In this document: positions 1 to 5,803 of the stretch, piece by piece
Layout of the letters: each line of letters opens with the position of its first letter
Position numbering within the stretch: the stretch's first letter is position 1
DNA from: Caulobacter sp. B11
Lineage (GTDB): Bacteria; Pseudomonadota; Alphaproteobacteria; Caulobacterales; Caulobacteraceae
Reading direction: 5' to 3'
NCBI RefSeq assembly: GCF_002737765.1
Contig: NZ_PEGG01000086.1
Coordinates: forward strand, 1 to 10,885
DNA length: 10,885 nucleotides
Notes under the pieces: generated by a model
What the model was told of the DNA's origin: nothing
The model's database searches: none
What the model saw: only the letters and a program-made list of their open reading frames with translations
Translations under genes and position numbers: made by a program

Positions 1-422
1 CCCTGGTGCGCGAGGCCGCGGCGCTGGGCGTCCCCGAGATCGCCATCGCCGACACCATCGGCGTCGCTGATCCCTGGACCGTCCGAACCCGCATCGAGGC
101 GGTGCGCGCCGCCGCTCCGAACGCCCGCCTGCGCGCGCATTTCCACGACACCCGCAACACCGGTCTGGCCAACGCCTTTGCGAGCGTCGAGGCCGGTATC
201 GATGTGCTGGACGCTTCGGTCGGCGGCCTGGGCGGCTGTCCGTTCGCGCCCGCCGCCACCGGCAATATCGGCACCGAGGACCTGGTGTTCATGCTCGAGC
301 GGGCCGGCTTCGAGACCGGTTACGATCTGGCGGGCCTGATCGAGGTCGGCCGCACGATCAGCGCCCGCCTGGGCAAGGCCCCGGCCTCGTCCCTGGCTCG
401 GGCCGGAGCTTTCCCCGCATGA
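1..422 (+). CDS. Hydroxymethylglutaryl-CoA lyase, C-terminal part (5' end outside window)
   Basis: The fragment reads in frame from base 3 to the TGA at 420-422 and lacks its N-terminus. The enzyme family cleaves 3-hydroxy-3-methylglutaryl-CoA to acetoacetate and acetyl-CoA, the last step of leucine degradation. Counting from the GTG codon at base 6, I see the DTIGVA strand end (residues 16-21), the metal-binding HFHDTRNTG motif (45-53, with His45 and His47), and the lyase signature GGLGGCPFAPAATGN (73-87), which holds the catalytic-type Cys78 and the metal-ligand-type Asn87. These motifs are specific enough to separate it from isopropylmalate and citramalate synthases, which share the TIM-barrel fold. 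The stop overlaps the start of the next gene by ATGA, so the two are probably co-translated. Other leucine or acyl-CoA degradation genes may lie upstream of the window. Confidence 0.92.
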   Translation, partial: LVREAAALGVPEIAIADTIGVADPWTVRTRIEAVRAAAPNARLRAHFHDTRNTGLANAFASVEAGIDVLDASVGGLGGCPFAPAATGNIGTEDLVFMLERAGFETGYDLAGLIEVGRTISARLGKAPASSLARAGAFPA

Positions 423-781
423 GGCGCGTCGCTCCAGCGGTCCTGGCCTTTGGCCTGCTGGCGGCCTGCGCCTCGGCGGCCCCGCCCGCCGACGCCTGCG
501 ACGTGGAACTGCGGTTCGGCAGCTATGGCGCTGGAGTCGACGGCGCGCTGGCCGACCGCGTCGGCGCGGCCGTGAAGGACGACCCCGACCTAGCCGGGGT
601 GGAGCGCACGCCCTGGGGTCGCGAGGGTGAGTTTAATCTCTGCCTGGCGGCCAAGCCCGGTCGGGACGTGAGGGCGATCTATCAGCGGTACCGCACGATG
701 TTGCCGACGACGCCGGCGCGAGGCCCGACCACGATCGTGGGCCCGGGCGGTCTGACCGAGCAGACGCCGGGGCCGCGCTAG
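419..781 (+). CDS. Small predicted lipoprotein of unknown function
   Basis: A 120-residue protein that I do not recognise. It begins with a basic, hydrophobic leader (MRRVAPAVLAFGLLAAC) ending in a lipobox, Leu-Ala-Ala-Cys at 14-17, so it is predicted to be lipid-anchored after signal peptidase II cleavage. The mature part is short and has two more cysteines (27 and 75) that could form a disulfide in the periplasm, and a Pro/Gly/Thr-rich tail (97-120). The start is set by the ATGA overlap with the lyase gene upstream, which suggests translational coupling. No catalytic motif is visible, and the link to leucine degradation is only positional. Its TAG stop shares the palindrome CTAG (778-781) with the stop of the convergent glycosyltransferase gene. 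The call as a real gene rests on the signal peptide and the overlap. Confidence 0.75.
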   Translation: MRRVAPAVLAFGLLAACASAAPPADACDVELRFGSYGAGVDGALADRVGAAVKDDPDLAGVERTPWGREGEFNLCLAAKPGRDVRAIYQRYRTMLPTTPARGPTTIVGPGGLTEQTPGPR

Positions 782-1704
782 ATCGGCCGGCCGGTCAACT
801 TCCAGAGCAGCGGACGGCAGACCGACATCAGCAGGATGGCCGGAGCCAGCACCACCGCGATGGCGTAGCGCTGCAGGGTGTCGGCGCGCTTGATGAAATA
901 GCGGCTCAGGCCGACGCCCTTGTGGAACTCGACCTTCAGCGGATGCTCCAGGCTGGTATGGCCCAGATGGACGACCTCGGCCTTGGGTTGGAAGATCACC
1001 TGGCCGCCGGCCTGGCGGGCCCGCCAGCACAGGTCGATGTCCTCGACGTGCAGGAAATAGCCCTCGTCGAAGCCGCCCAGCACGTCGAAATCCTGCCGGC
1101 GCAGGGCGAAGCAGGCGCCGGAGATGGTCGGCATGGCCACCGGCGCGCGCGGCAGGGGCTCGTGCTCGCGGTGGATTTCCCAACGCGCCAGGCGGGCGAA
1201 GCGCCGGGTCAGGTGACCGAAGCTGAGCAGGGTCGTGACGGGGGTCACCTCGCCGCGCCGGCCGCCGCGCTGTTCGCTGCCGTCCAGATTCATCACCCGG
1301 GCCCCGACCACGGTGGGCACGATCTGGCCGCGGAACGCGCTGACCAGGGCCGAGATACAGCCCGGCTGCAGGTTGGCGTCGGGATTGAGGAAGATGATGA
1401 ACTCGCCCCGCGAGACCGCGGCGCCCTTGTTGGCGCCGCGCGCGAAGCCGACATTGCCATGGCCCTGCATCAGCATCACCCGCGGCTCGGTCAGGCCCAG
1501 GGCGCGCAGCATCTCGGCGTCCGACGGAGCCGATCCGTTGTCGACGATGACGAACTCATCGACCAGCGGCTCGCTGAGCACATAGCGGATGCTGTCGGTC
1601 AGGGCCCGTCCGGTCCGATAGACCACCATGACAACCGACACCTTCGGCTTCGCCAAGGGCGTGCCGACGATGAAGGCTGTCGAGGACGGGAGAAGGCTAT
1701 TCAT
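778..1704 (-). CDS. Family 2 glycosyltransferase (rhamnosyltransferase-like)
   Basis: A 308-residue GT-A fold glycosyltransferase, expected to move a sugar from a nucleotide-sugar donor to a surface glycan or lipid at the cytoplasmic face of the membrane. Visible motifs are the first strand KVSVVMVVYRTG (21-32), VIVDNGS (52-58) with the nucleotide-contacting Asp55, the metal-site region FLNPDA (105-110), the acceptor-side SGACFALRR (195-203), and GGFDEGYFLHVEDIDLCWR (210-228), whose Glu-Asp pair is typical of the catalytic base region in this subfamily. A hydrophobic stretch at about 280-296 may anchor the C-terminus to the membrane. The gene starts 5 bases after the thrS stop and has only a weak Shine-Dalgarno sequence, so it is probably the last gene of the thrS transcript. 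Donor and acceptor cannot be told from sequence. Confidence 0.87.
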   Translation of the reverse strand: MNSLLPSSTAFIVGTPLAKPKVSVVMVVYRTGRALTDSIRYVLSEPLVDEFVIVDNGSAPSDAEMLRALGLTEPRVMLMQGHGNVGFARGANKGAAVSRGEFIIFLNPDANLQPGCISALVSAFRGQIVPTVVGARVMNLDGSEQRGGRRGEVTPVTTLLSFGHLTRRFARLARWEIHREHEPLPRAPVAMPTISGACFALRRQDFDVLGGFDEGYFLHVEDIDLCWRARQAGGQVIFQPKAEVVHLGHTSLEHPLKVEFHKGVGLSRYFIKRADTLQRYAIAVVLAPAILLMSVCRPLLWKLTGRPI

Positions 1705-1709
1705 CTGAC

Positions 1710-3683
1710 TTAGGCCAACTCCATCGCGAGGCGCTCGGCTCCGGCTCGAGCGAGGTCGGGCGGGGTCGCCTCATTCATCAGCGCACGAACCGCCTCGTCA
1801 AGGGAGAGGATGGTCTGACCATCGCTACCCAGTCGGCGAAGCGCCACCTGGCCCGTTTCCGCTTCCTTGCGACCCACCACCGCGATCACGGGAACCTTGC
1901 CAAGACTATGTTCCCGGATTTTGTAGTTGATCTTCTCGTTACGGACATCGAGTTCCGCGCGGATGCCCACGGCCGTCAAGCGGTCGACCACCCCGCGGGC
2001 GAAGTCGTCTGCGTCTGACGTAATGGTGGCCACCACGACCTGGGTCGGCGCCAGCCAAAGCGGCAGATGACCCGCGAAGTGCTCCAACAAGATCCCGATG
2101 AACCGCTCAAACGAACCCAGAATGGCGCGGTGGAGCATGACCGGGCGCTGCTTGGAGCCGTCTTCGGCGACGTATTCGGCGTCGAGTCGTTCCGGCAGCA
2201 CGAAATCCAGTTGCAGCGTACCGCACTGCCAGACCCGGCCGATGGCGTCCTTCAGCGAGAACTCCAGCTTGGGGCCATAGAAGGCGCCCTCGCCCGGCTG
2301 GTCCACCAGGGTCTCGCCCGCCGCCGTGGCCGCCGTGGCCAGGGCCCGTTCGGCCTTGTCCCAGACCTCGTCCGAACCCGCGCGAAGCTCGGGCCGGGTC
2401 GAGAACTTCACATCGTGGAGGTTCATGCCCAGGTCGTTATAGACACTGCGCAACAGCTCGATGAAGCGGGCGCTTTCCTCGGTCACCTGCTCTTCGCGGC
2501 AGAAGATGTGGGCGTCGTCCTGGGTAAAGGCCCGCACCCGCATGATGCCGTGCATGGCGCCCGAGGGCTCATACCGATGGCAGGCCCCGAACTCCGCCAT
2601 GCGCAGCGGCAGTTCGCGATAGGACTTCTGGCCGATATTGAAGATCTGGATATGGCCCGGGCAGTTCATCGGCTTGACGGCCAGGATCTCGCCCTCGGCG
2701 CTTTCGCACATGAACATGGCGTGGCCGAACTTCTCGGCGTGACCCGACTTTTCCCACAGGCTCTTGTCGAGGATCTGGGGCGTCTTGACCTCTTTGTAGC
2801 CCGCGGCGTCAAGGCGGCGGCGCATATAGTCCTCGAGCACCCGGTAGAGCGTCCAGCCCTTGGGATGCCAGAAGATCATGCCCTTGCCCTCTTCCTGGAT
2901 GTGGAAGAGGTCCATGGTGCGGCCCAGCTTGCGGTGGTCGCGCTTCTCGGCCTCCTCGACACGCAGCAGATAGGCGGCCAGGTCGGCGTCCGAGGCCCAG
3001 CTGGTGCCGTAGATGCGCTGCAGCTGGGCGTTGTTCTGATCGCCGCGCCAATAGGCGCCGGCCAGCTTGGTCAGCTTGAAGGCCTTGCCCACGGCCTTGG
3101 TCGAGGGCAGGTGCGGGCCGCGGCAAAGGTCCTTCCAGGCCGGACCCTGGTGATAGACCGTGATCGTGTCGCTGGCCGGCAGATCACGGATGATCTGGGC
3201 CTTGTAGCTTTCGCCCTTGGCCTCGAAGTCGGCGATGGCGGCTTCGCGGTCGACTTCCTCGCGGCGGATCTTCTCGTCGCGATCGACGATCTGGCGCATG
3301 CGCTCCTCGATCCGGGGCAGGTCGTCGAGGCTGAACGGCTCATCGCGGGCGAAGTCGTAATAGAAGCCGTCCTCGACATTGGGGCCGATCGTCACCTGGG
3401 TGCCGGGGAACAGCTCCTGGACGGCCTGGGCCAGCACGTGGGCCGTGTCGTGGCGGATGACCTCCAGGACGTCCGGCGACTCGCGCGTGACGATCTCGAT
3501 GCGGCGCTCGCCGCTCAGCAGGTCGGGCGTCAGGGGGCGGTCGAGATCGAGCAGGACGCCGTCCAGCTTGATCAGCAGGGCCTTCTTCTCGAGCGACTTG
3601 GAGATCGAGGCGGCGACCTCGCGGCCGGTCACGGCCGGCGGGAACTGGCGGGCCGAGCCGTCGGGGAAAATCAGATCGATCAT
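1710..3683 (-). CDS. thrS: Threonyl-tRNA synthetase
   Basis: A full-length class II synthetase of 657 residues that charges tRNA-Thr with threonine in the cytoplasm. The order is TGS domain (about 1-65), editing domain (about 70-235), catalytic core (about 255-540) and anticodon-binding domain (about 545-640). The editing site shows HDTAH (His78, His82) and CRGPH (Cys187, His191). The zinc site that selects threonine is Cys341, His392 and His518, which match E. coli Cys334, His385 and His511 with a constant offset of 7. The motif 2 arginine is in ACHRYEPSG (Arg370), and motif 3 is ILGSFERF with Arg527. The ATG overlaps by ATGA the stop of the restored yidD reading frame upstream, and there is no strong Shine-Dalgarno sequence, which fits translational coupling. 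I see no T-box or other leader before it. Confidence 0.98.
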   Translation of the reverse strand: MIDLIFPDGSARQFPPAVTGREVAASISKSLEKKALLIKLDGVLLDLDRPLTPDLLSGERRIEIVTRESPDVLEVIRHDTAHVLAQAVQELFPGTQVTIGPNVEDGFYYDFARDEPFSLDDLPRIEERMRQIVDRDEKIRREEVDREAAIADFEAKGESYKAQIIRDLPASDTITVYHQGPAWKDLCRGPHLPSTKAVGKAFKLTKLAGAYWRGDQNNAQLQRIYGTSWASDADLAAYLLRVEEAEKRDHRKLGRTMDLFHIQEEGKGMIFWHPKGWTLYRVLEDYMRRRLDAAGYKEVKTPQILDKSLWEKSGHAEKFGHAMFMCESAEGEILAVKPMNCPGHIQIFNIGQKSYRELPLRMAEFGACHRYEPSGAMHGIMRVRAFTQDDAHIFCREEQVTEESARFIELLRSVYNDLGMNLHDVKFSTRPELRAGSDEVWDKAERALATAATAAGETLVDQPGEGAFYGPKLEFSLKDAIGRVWQCGTLQLDFVLPERLDAEYVAEDGSKQRPVMLHRAILGSFERFIGILLEHFAGHLPLWLAPTQVVVATITSDADDFARGVVDRLTAVGIRAELDVRNEKINYKIREHSLGKVPVIAVVGRKEAETGQVALRRLGSDGQTILSLDEAVRALMNEATPPDLARAGAERLAMELA

Positions 3684-3930
3684 TCGTCACATGTCCACTT
3701 GCGCGGCTCGGGCGCGGGCGGGGGGTCATACCCCCAGCCGCCCAACGGATTGCAGCGGCAAATCCGTCCCAGAGCCAGCCAGCCCCCTTCAGGGGGCCAT
3801 GATCCTTGAGCGCCTGGGCCGCGTACTCCGAACAGGTCGGCAGATAGCGGCATTGGCGCCCGATGAGAGGCGACAACGTCAACTTGTAGGCGCGCAGGCC
3901 CAGGTCGACGGTGCGGTTATAGAGTGTCAT
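3680..3930 (-). pseudogene. yidD: Membrane protein insertion efficiency factor YidD, frameshifted in this sequence
   Basis: From the ATG at 3930 the frame reads MTLYNRTVDL, then SPLIGRQCRYLPTCSEYA, the conserved YidD core, then DHGPLKG. There the frame breaks. The rest of the family, WLALGRICRCNPLGGWGYDP and a tail ending KWTCDE, continues in another frame and stops at TGA 3680-3682, overlapping the thrS ATG. One extra G in the five-G run (the Cs at 3783-3787 on the + strand) joins both parts into an 83-residue protein, a normal YidD length. Read as written, the frame runs on as non-family sequence into thrS until about 3340. YidD is a small membrane-associated helper of YidC/Sec insertion; the YLPTCSEY and CRCNP cysteines are its hallmark. 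ATG 3930 is preferred over a TTG at 3951 because family members start near MTLY. Whether the break is real or a sequencing error cannot be decided here. Confidence 0.85.
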
Positions 3931-3985
3931 GCCGGCGCTTTCGCGAGCCAAGTCGAGGCCTTATCGCACTAGCGAAAAGGTGGGA

Positions 3986-4447
3986 TCAAGCCGCGCCGGC
4001 GTTGCTAGTTCGGGTTTGAGCCGCCTCTGTGGCCTGGCGGACAGCCTCGACCGCGGCCTCGAACGCCAAAAGCGTCGAGGCGTGACGGGCAGGATAGTCC
4101 TTGACCGGCTCCAGCACGGCGAGCTCCGCAAATCGGCCCGCGGGTGGCGGACCGTTGGTTTTCAGCATAGCGCGCAAGGCGTCGCGCGCCAACTCGATCT
4201 CGGCCAGGGTCGCGCCGACGACATGGGCGCCCAGCACCGCCGCCGACGCCTGGCCGAGCGCGCAGGCGGCGACATCCTGGGCGAAGTCGACGACATGGCC
4301 GTCCTCGACCCGGACATCGACCACGATGCGGCTGCCGCAAAGCTTGGCGGTCTTTTCGGCGCTGCCATCCGGGGCGGCCAGCCGCCCGGCTCGGGGGATA
4401 TTGGCCACCAGGGTCAGGATCCTGGCGCTGTAGAGGTCGTCGATCAT
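3986..4447 (-). CDS. NifU/IscU-like iron-sulfur cluster scaffold family protein
   Basis: A 153-residue protein of the NifU N-terminal/IscU fold, a family that holds nascent Fe-S clusters before transfer to target proteins. The N-terminal helix MIDDLYSARIL resembles the start of IscU. Two of the usual ligands are visible: Cys37 in AKLCGS and Cys62 in VAACALGQAS. The third family cysteine, in the HCS motif near the C-terminus, is replaced: here the segment is YPARHASTLLAFEA, with His122 kept and Ala123 where Cys would be. The aspartate that usually follows the first cysteine (CGD) is Ser39. It may therefore bind clusters differently, or act as an accessory protein. The ATG overlaps the stop of the SRPBCC gene by ATGA, and yidD starts 55 bases downstream. 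The family call is firm; the biochemical role is inferred. Confidence 0.85.
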   Translation of the reverse strand: MIDDLYSARILTLVANIPRAGRLAAPDGSAEKTAKLCGSRIVVDVRVEDGHVVDFAQDVAACALGQASAAVLGAHVVGATLAEIELARDALRAMLKTNGPPPAGRFAELAVLEPVKDYPARHASTLLAFEAAVEAVRQATEAAQTRTSNAGAA

Positions 4448-4914
4448 GCCTGGCCGGCGGCGTTGGTCTGACGCTGGGCCCAGAGCGCCTCGGCGTGATC
4501 ACGCAGCGCCTCGCCCATGCGGGTATAGGCGGCCCGCAGCTTGCGGCGGTCCTCGCGGCTGACCCAGCGCACCAGCAGGCCCATGAACAGCTCGCCGTTC
4601 GAGAAGGTCGAGTTGGCCGGGCCCATGGTCTCGATTTCTATGTAGCGGATCGCGGTCACGAAGCCGCCCAGCCGGCTGGTGCGCCAGTGCAGTTGCTCAT
4701 AGGGCACCCAGTCCTGCACGACAGTCTGCAGCACGCGCACCGGCTCGCCCGGGAGGGCCTGGTGCACGGTCAGGGCCGTGCCGATCTTCAGCTGCCCCTC
4801 GGCCAGGGGATGGATCGGATTCCAGTCCGCCCAGGTCGAAAAGTCCGAGACCAGCTCCCAGACCAGCTCGGCGGGCGCGCGGACGCCAATGCGATGTTCA
4901 ACGGCTCTCTGCAT
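4444..4914 (-). CDS. SRPBCC (START-like) domain protein
   Basis: A 156-residue protein with the helix-grip pattern of the SRPBCC/polyketide cyclase superfamily. The first strand is VEHRIGVRAPAELVWELVSD, followed by FSTWADWNPIHP (25-36), the region typical of this fold that leads into the ligand cavity. Several beta strands follow (about 44-116), and a long C-terminal helix is at about 120-148. Members bind hydrophobic ligands in a cavity; I cannot name a ligand or reaction here. The ATG at 4914 was chosen because the fold begins directly there. The frame stays open to 5589, but that extension is antisense to the brnT and antitoxin genes and shows no domain. It is the first gene of the - strand unit and overlaps the Fe-S scaffold gene by ATGA, so shared expression is likely. 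Confidence 0.82.
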   Translation of the reverse strand: MQRAVEHRIGVRAPAELVWELVSDFSTWADWNPIHPLAEGQLKIGTALTVHQALPGEPVRVLQTVVQDWVPYEQLHWRTSRLGGFVTAIRYIEIETMGPANSTFSNGELFMGLLVRWVSREDRRKLRAAYTRMGEALRDHAEALWAQRQTNAAGQA

Positions 4915-4943
4915 GGACGTGCTTCTAGCATTGGGAGCGCTTC

Positions 4944-4953
4944 GGTTTAAACC
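4944..4953. other. 10-bp AT-centred palindrome in divergent intergenic region
   Basis: GGTTTAAACC is a perfect 10-bp palindrome 30 bases upstream of the SRPBCC start codon, in the 138-base region between it and brnT. It is AT-rich for this genome and placed where a promoter or regulator site for the - strand unit would be expected. No regulator can be assigned from sequence alone. Confidence 0.3.
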
Positions 4954-4981
4954 CGTTGATATCCATGTCGACGCTCGTGCT

Positions 4982-5002
4982 CCACCGGAGCGAAGCCGGT
5001 GG
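4982..5002. repeat. Short hairpin-forming inverted repeat
   Basis: Seven-base perfect arms, CCACCGG (4982-4988) and CCGGTGG (4996-5002), enclose the 7-base loop AGCGAAG. It sits between the divergent SRPBCC and brnT genes. There is no T tract, so it does not look like a standard terminator; it may be part of a regulatory region or a small intergenic palindrome. Confidence 0.4.
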
Positions 5003-5007
5003 TCATG

Positions 5008-5041
5008 CGGAATTTCCGTAGACCCGCCTACGGAAATTCCG
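5008..5041. promoter_or_regulatory. 14-bp perfect inverted repeat, probable operator of the brnT-HTH operon
   Basis: The arms CGGAATTTCCGTAG (5008-5021) and CTACGGAAATTCCG (5028-5041) are exact reverse complements, separated by six bases. Each arm also contains a near-palindrome, GGAATTTCC or GGAAATTCC, so the site could bind two dimers. It ends 11 bases before the brnT ATG and covers the likely -35 element and spacer. Antitoxins of this kind commonly repress their own promoter by binding such repeats, and the downstream antitoxin carries an HTH domain. The repeat is seen directly; its operator role is inferred. Confidence 0.65.
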
Positions 5042-5047
5042 TATAAG
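5019..5047 (+). promoter_or_regulatory. Predicted sigma-70-type promoter of brnT, possibly leaderless
   Basis: A -35-like TAGACC (5019-5024, four of six matches to TTGACA) and a -10-like TATAAG (5042-5047) are separated by exactly 17 bases. Transcription would start about seven bases after the -10 element, at or next to the ATG at 5053. No Shine-Dalgarno sequence lies between the -10 element and the ATG, so a leaderless mRNA is plausible. The promoter is interleaved with the inverted repeat at 5008-5041. Confidence 0.5.
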
Positions 5048-5052
5048 CCGTC

Positions 5053-5349
5053 ATGGACCTCGGCTACGTGTTCGAGTGGGACGACGCCAAGGCGCTGAGC
5101 AATCTCGCCAAGCACGGCGTCCCGTTTCCCTATGCCGCCCGCGTCTTCCTGGATTCCGGGATCGTTGATCTCGATGCGTCCCGGCCCGGAGATGGGGAGC
5201 TTCGCCGAAAGGCCGTGGGGAACATCGAGGGGCGCTTGTTCACCGTGGTCTACACACTGCGCGACGGCTGCATTCGGATGATTTCGGCGCGGCGCTGCAA
5301 CCTGACTGAGGAACGACGCTATGGTCCGCTTCACCCTCGACCCGAATAG
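5053..5349 (+). CDS. brnT: BrnT family toxin (DUF497)
   Basis: A 98-residue protein with the BrnT/DUF497 pattern: FEWDDAKALSNLAKHG (7-22) at the N-terminus, then the FPYAARVFLD helix (25-34), a basic stretch around Arg51-Arg52, the strand RLFTVVYTLRDG (61-72), and IRMISARR (74-81) followed by an acidic and basic end. BrnT proteins have an RNase-like fold and inhibit translation in the cell when not bound by antitoxin. The length fits the family (about 90 residues), with a slightly longer C-terminal tail (GPLHPRPE) that comes from the 29-base overlap with the antitoxin gene. No Shine-Dalgarno sequence precedes the ATG; the start is set by the conserved N-terminus. Toxin activity is inferred from the family. 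Confidence 0.87.
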   Translation: MDLGYVFEWDDAKALSNLAKHGVPFPYAARVFLDSGIVDLDASRPGDGELRRKAVGNIEGRLFTVVYTLRDGCIRMISARRCNLTEERRYGPLHPRPE

Positions 5350-5677
5350 TCCACCGGCGCTGAGCGCCGCTGAAAAAATCCGCCTGGATGCCATGGACGA
5401 CGCCGCGCTAAGCGCCGCTGCCGCCTCCGACGCCGACAATCCGCCCCTGAGCGACGGCGAACTCGACCGCCTGACGGCGGCCCGACATGTGCGCCAAGTG
5501 CGGGCCCATACAGGGCTCAGCCAAGCTGTGTTCGCCCAGACCTTTCGTATCAATGTGGCGCGTCTGCGCGACCTGGAACAGGGCCGCACCCAGCCCGACA
5601 GCGCCGTGCTGGCCTATCTGGCCGTCATCGACAAGGAACCGGACGCGGTGCGCCGGGCCCTTGAAAACGCCGGCTGA
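5321..5677 (+). CDS. HTH (XRE-type) antitoxin partner of BrnT
   Basis: A 118-residue protein with two parts. Residues about 15-50 are Ala/Asp-rich, with a stretch SDADNPPLSDGELDR that resembles the acidic linker region of BrnA antitoxins. Residues 57-114 form an XRE-like helix-turn-helix: VRAHTGLSQAVFAQTF, then RLRDLEQGRTQPD and a closing helix. Canonical BrnA uses a ribbon-helix-helix domain instead, so this is a variant partner. A good Shine-Dalgarno GAGGAA (5308-5313) lies seven bases before the ATG, inside the toxin gene, and the genes overlap by 29 bases, the usual toxin-then-antitoxin order of brnTA. It probably neutralises the toxin and represses the operon through the repeat at 5008-5041; both roles are inferred. 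Confidence 0.82.
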   Translation: MVRFTLDPNSPPALSAAEKIRLDAMDDAALSAAAASDADNPPLSDGELDRLTAARHVRQVRAHTGLSQAVFAQTFRINVARLRDLEQGRTQPDSAVLAYLAVIDKEPDAVRRALENAG

Positions 5678-5737
5678 ACCCGACCTGGCACGGCTGCGCC
5701 GGGCGAGGGTCCACCGCCGGTGACCAAACCGCGCAGG

Positions 5738-5775
5738 CCCCCTCAGCCGCTCCGCCGCCTTAAGGGCTGCGGGGG
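5738..5775. terminator. Imperfect hairpin between convergent antitoxin and cysS genes
   Basis: CCCCC (5738-5742) pairs with GGGGG (5771-5775), and CAGCC (5744-5748) pairs with GGCTG (5765-5769), with one T/C mismatch and a 16-base loop. It lies in the 126-base gap between two convergent genes, where a bidirectional terminator is expected. There is no T tract on either side, so it may instead be a copy of a genomic palindromic repeat. Confidence 0.4.
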
Positions 5776-5803
5776 ACAAGGGGGCGACCGAACGCGGCTA
5801 AGC

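Noticed and set aside
3340..3680. Continuation of the as-written yidD frame into thrS as a 203-residue fusion protein
   Set aside because: After the G run the translation no longer matches YidD and only shadows thrS; the true YidD end is in another frame.
3776..3800. Programmed -1 frameshifting in yidD as the main explanation
   Set aside because: The site lacks a standard X XXY YYZ slippery heptamer, and YidD is normally made from a single frame; an indel or sequencing error is simpler.
2067..3809. 580-codon open frame on the + strand antisense to thrS
   Set aside because: It mirrors thrS, has low-complexity, Leu/Gly/Asp-rich sequence with no domain, and is a usual effect of high GC content.
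4915..5589. N-terminal extension of the SRPBCC gene across brnT and the antitoxin gene
   Set aside because: The extension is antisense to two better-supported genes, has no domain, and the SRPBCC fold starts right at ATG 4914.
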